Source of the DNA: CAYMRL01 sp964473205 | Lineage (GTDB): Bacteria > Deinococcota > Deinococci > Deinococcales > Trueperaceae | Assembly: GCA_964473205.1 (NCBI GenBank) | Contig: CAYYOK010000093.1 | Span: 1 to 13,562, forward strand | Direction: 5' to 3' | DNA: 13,562 bases | In this document: one piece after another, positions 13,315 to 13,562 of the stretch | How positions within the stretch are numbered: position 1 is the first letter of the stretch | How the letters are laid out: each line of letters opens with the position of its first letter | The notes under the pieces: model-generated | Databases searched by the model: none | What the model was told of the DNA's origin: nothing | The model's input: the letters and a program-made list of their open reading frames with translations, nothing else | Program-made: the position numbers and the translations under genes

Positions 13315-13562
13315 ATGGCTAAGGATCTGGTCTTCAAAGAAAAGGCCCGCAGGGGTCTGGAGCGCGGTGTCAACACCGTCGCCAACGCGGTCAAGGTCAC
13401 GCTGGGCCCGAAGGGCCGCAACGTGGTCCTCGAGAAGAAGTTCGGTGGCCCGACGATCACCAAGGACGGCGTCACCGTCGCCAAGGACATCGAGCTGCCC
13501 GATCCGATCGAGAACATCGGCGCCAAGCTGCTGATCGAGATCGCCAGCAAGACCAACGAGAT
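13315..13562 (+). CDS. groEL: Chaperonin GroEL (Hsp60), N-terminal part, cut by window edge
   Basis: This is the N-terminal 82 residues of the ATP-dependent chaperonin that folds proteins with GroES. The start MAKDLVFKEKARRGL is followed by NAVKVTLGPKGRNVVL with the ATP-binding TLGPKG loop (residues 30-35). Next come FGGPTITKDGVTVAKDIEL, with the conserved DGVT segment including the catalytic Asp near residue 52, and ASKTNE, which precedes the DGTTT motif beyond the edge. It is the second gene of the CIRCE-controlled operon, 32 bp after groES. The remaining roughly 460 residues lie outside the window. Confidence 0.98.
   Translation, partial: MAKDLVFKEKARRGLERGVNTVANAVKVTLGPKGRNVVLEKKFGGPTITKDGVTVAKDIELPDPIENIGAKLLIEIASKTNE

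Noticed and set aside
1..13562. Search for defence, mobile or biosynthetic systems, tRNA genes, CRISPR repeats or attachment sites
   Set aside because: All large frames are assigned to core or widespread families, composition looks uniform by eye, and no cloverleaf, repeat array or transposase motif was seen.

Overview
The window is high-GC bacterial chromosome and looks like ordinary core genome, with no prophage, insertion sequence, CRISPR array or rRNA/tRNA gene visible. The best guess for the lineage is Deinococcota, perhaps a Truepera-like relative. Three things support this. CarD closely resembles the Thermus protein as I recall it (LPPYGVG, PKQWAARHRK, a DELN-like C-terminus). GroES/GroEL are controlled by a CIRCE operator. 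Start codons often sit 6-7 nt after a TANNNT -10 box, a layout known for the abundant leaderless mRNAs of Deinococcus. This placement is inference and was not tested by a search.

Layout. 1-2338 (+) is the C-terminal half of rpoC, cut at the left edge just after the catalytic NADFDGD motif would lie. A small YqgF-like RNase H-fold gene follows 24 bp later (2363-2779, +). Convergent to it is carD (complement 2835-3341), which uses a TTG start with a strong ribosome binding site and a leader of about 130 nt. An EamA-type transporter follows on the minus strand (complement 3576-4517), divergent from a GH1 beta-glycosidase (4625-5998, +). The beta-glycosidase overlaps tail-to-tail with a minus-strand block running from 12352 down to 5957. 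In transcription order the block holds psuG, a RodZ-like HTH-membrane-PEGA protein, a MacB/FtsX-type ABC permease, a DUF2207 membrane protein, the ABC ATPase and a DUF423 membrane protein. A FUN14-family membrane protein (12477-12806, +) is divergent from psuG. The window ends with the heat-shock operon groES-groEL (+), groEL being cut by the right edge.

How they work together. CarD binds RNA polymerase beta and stabilises open complexes, so it lies close to a gene for its own target enzyme. The permease and ATPase plausibly form one transporter. PsuG and the RodZ-like protein are translationally coupled by an ATGA overlap. The rest are independent housekeeping functions.

The most notable non-coding signal is the repeated TANNNT-(6 or 7 nt)-ATG/GTG arrangement. 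It precedes at least five genes (EamA, GH1, DUF2207, ABC ATPase, FUN14), probably psuG, and possibly a mini-ORF in the carD leader. groES, carD, rodZ and groEL instead have clear Shine-Dalgarno sites. No gene-free stretch exceeds 300 bases; the longest is 3342-3575, which holds the probable carD promoter, a leader hairpin and a palindrome near the EamA stop. I found no convincing undescribed multi-gene system.
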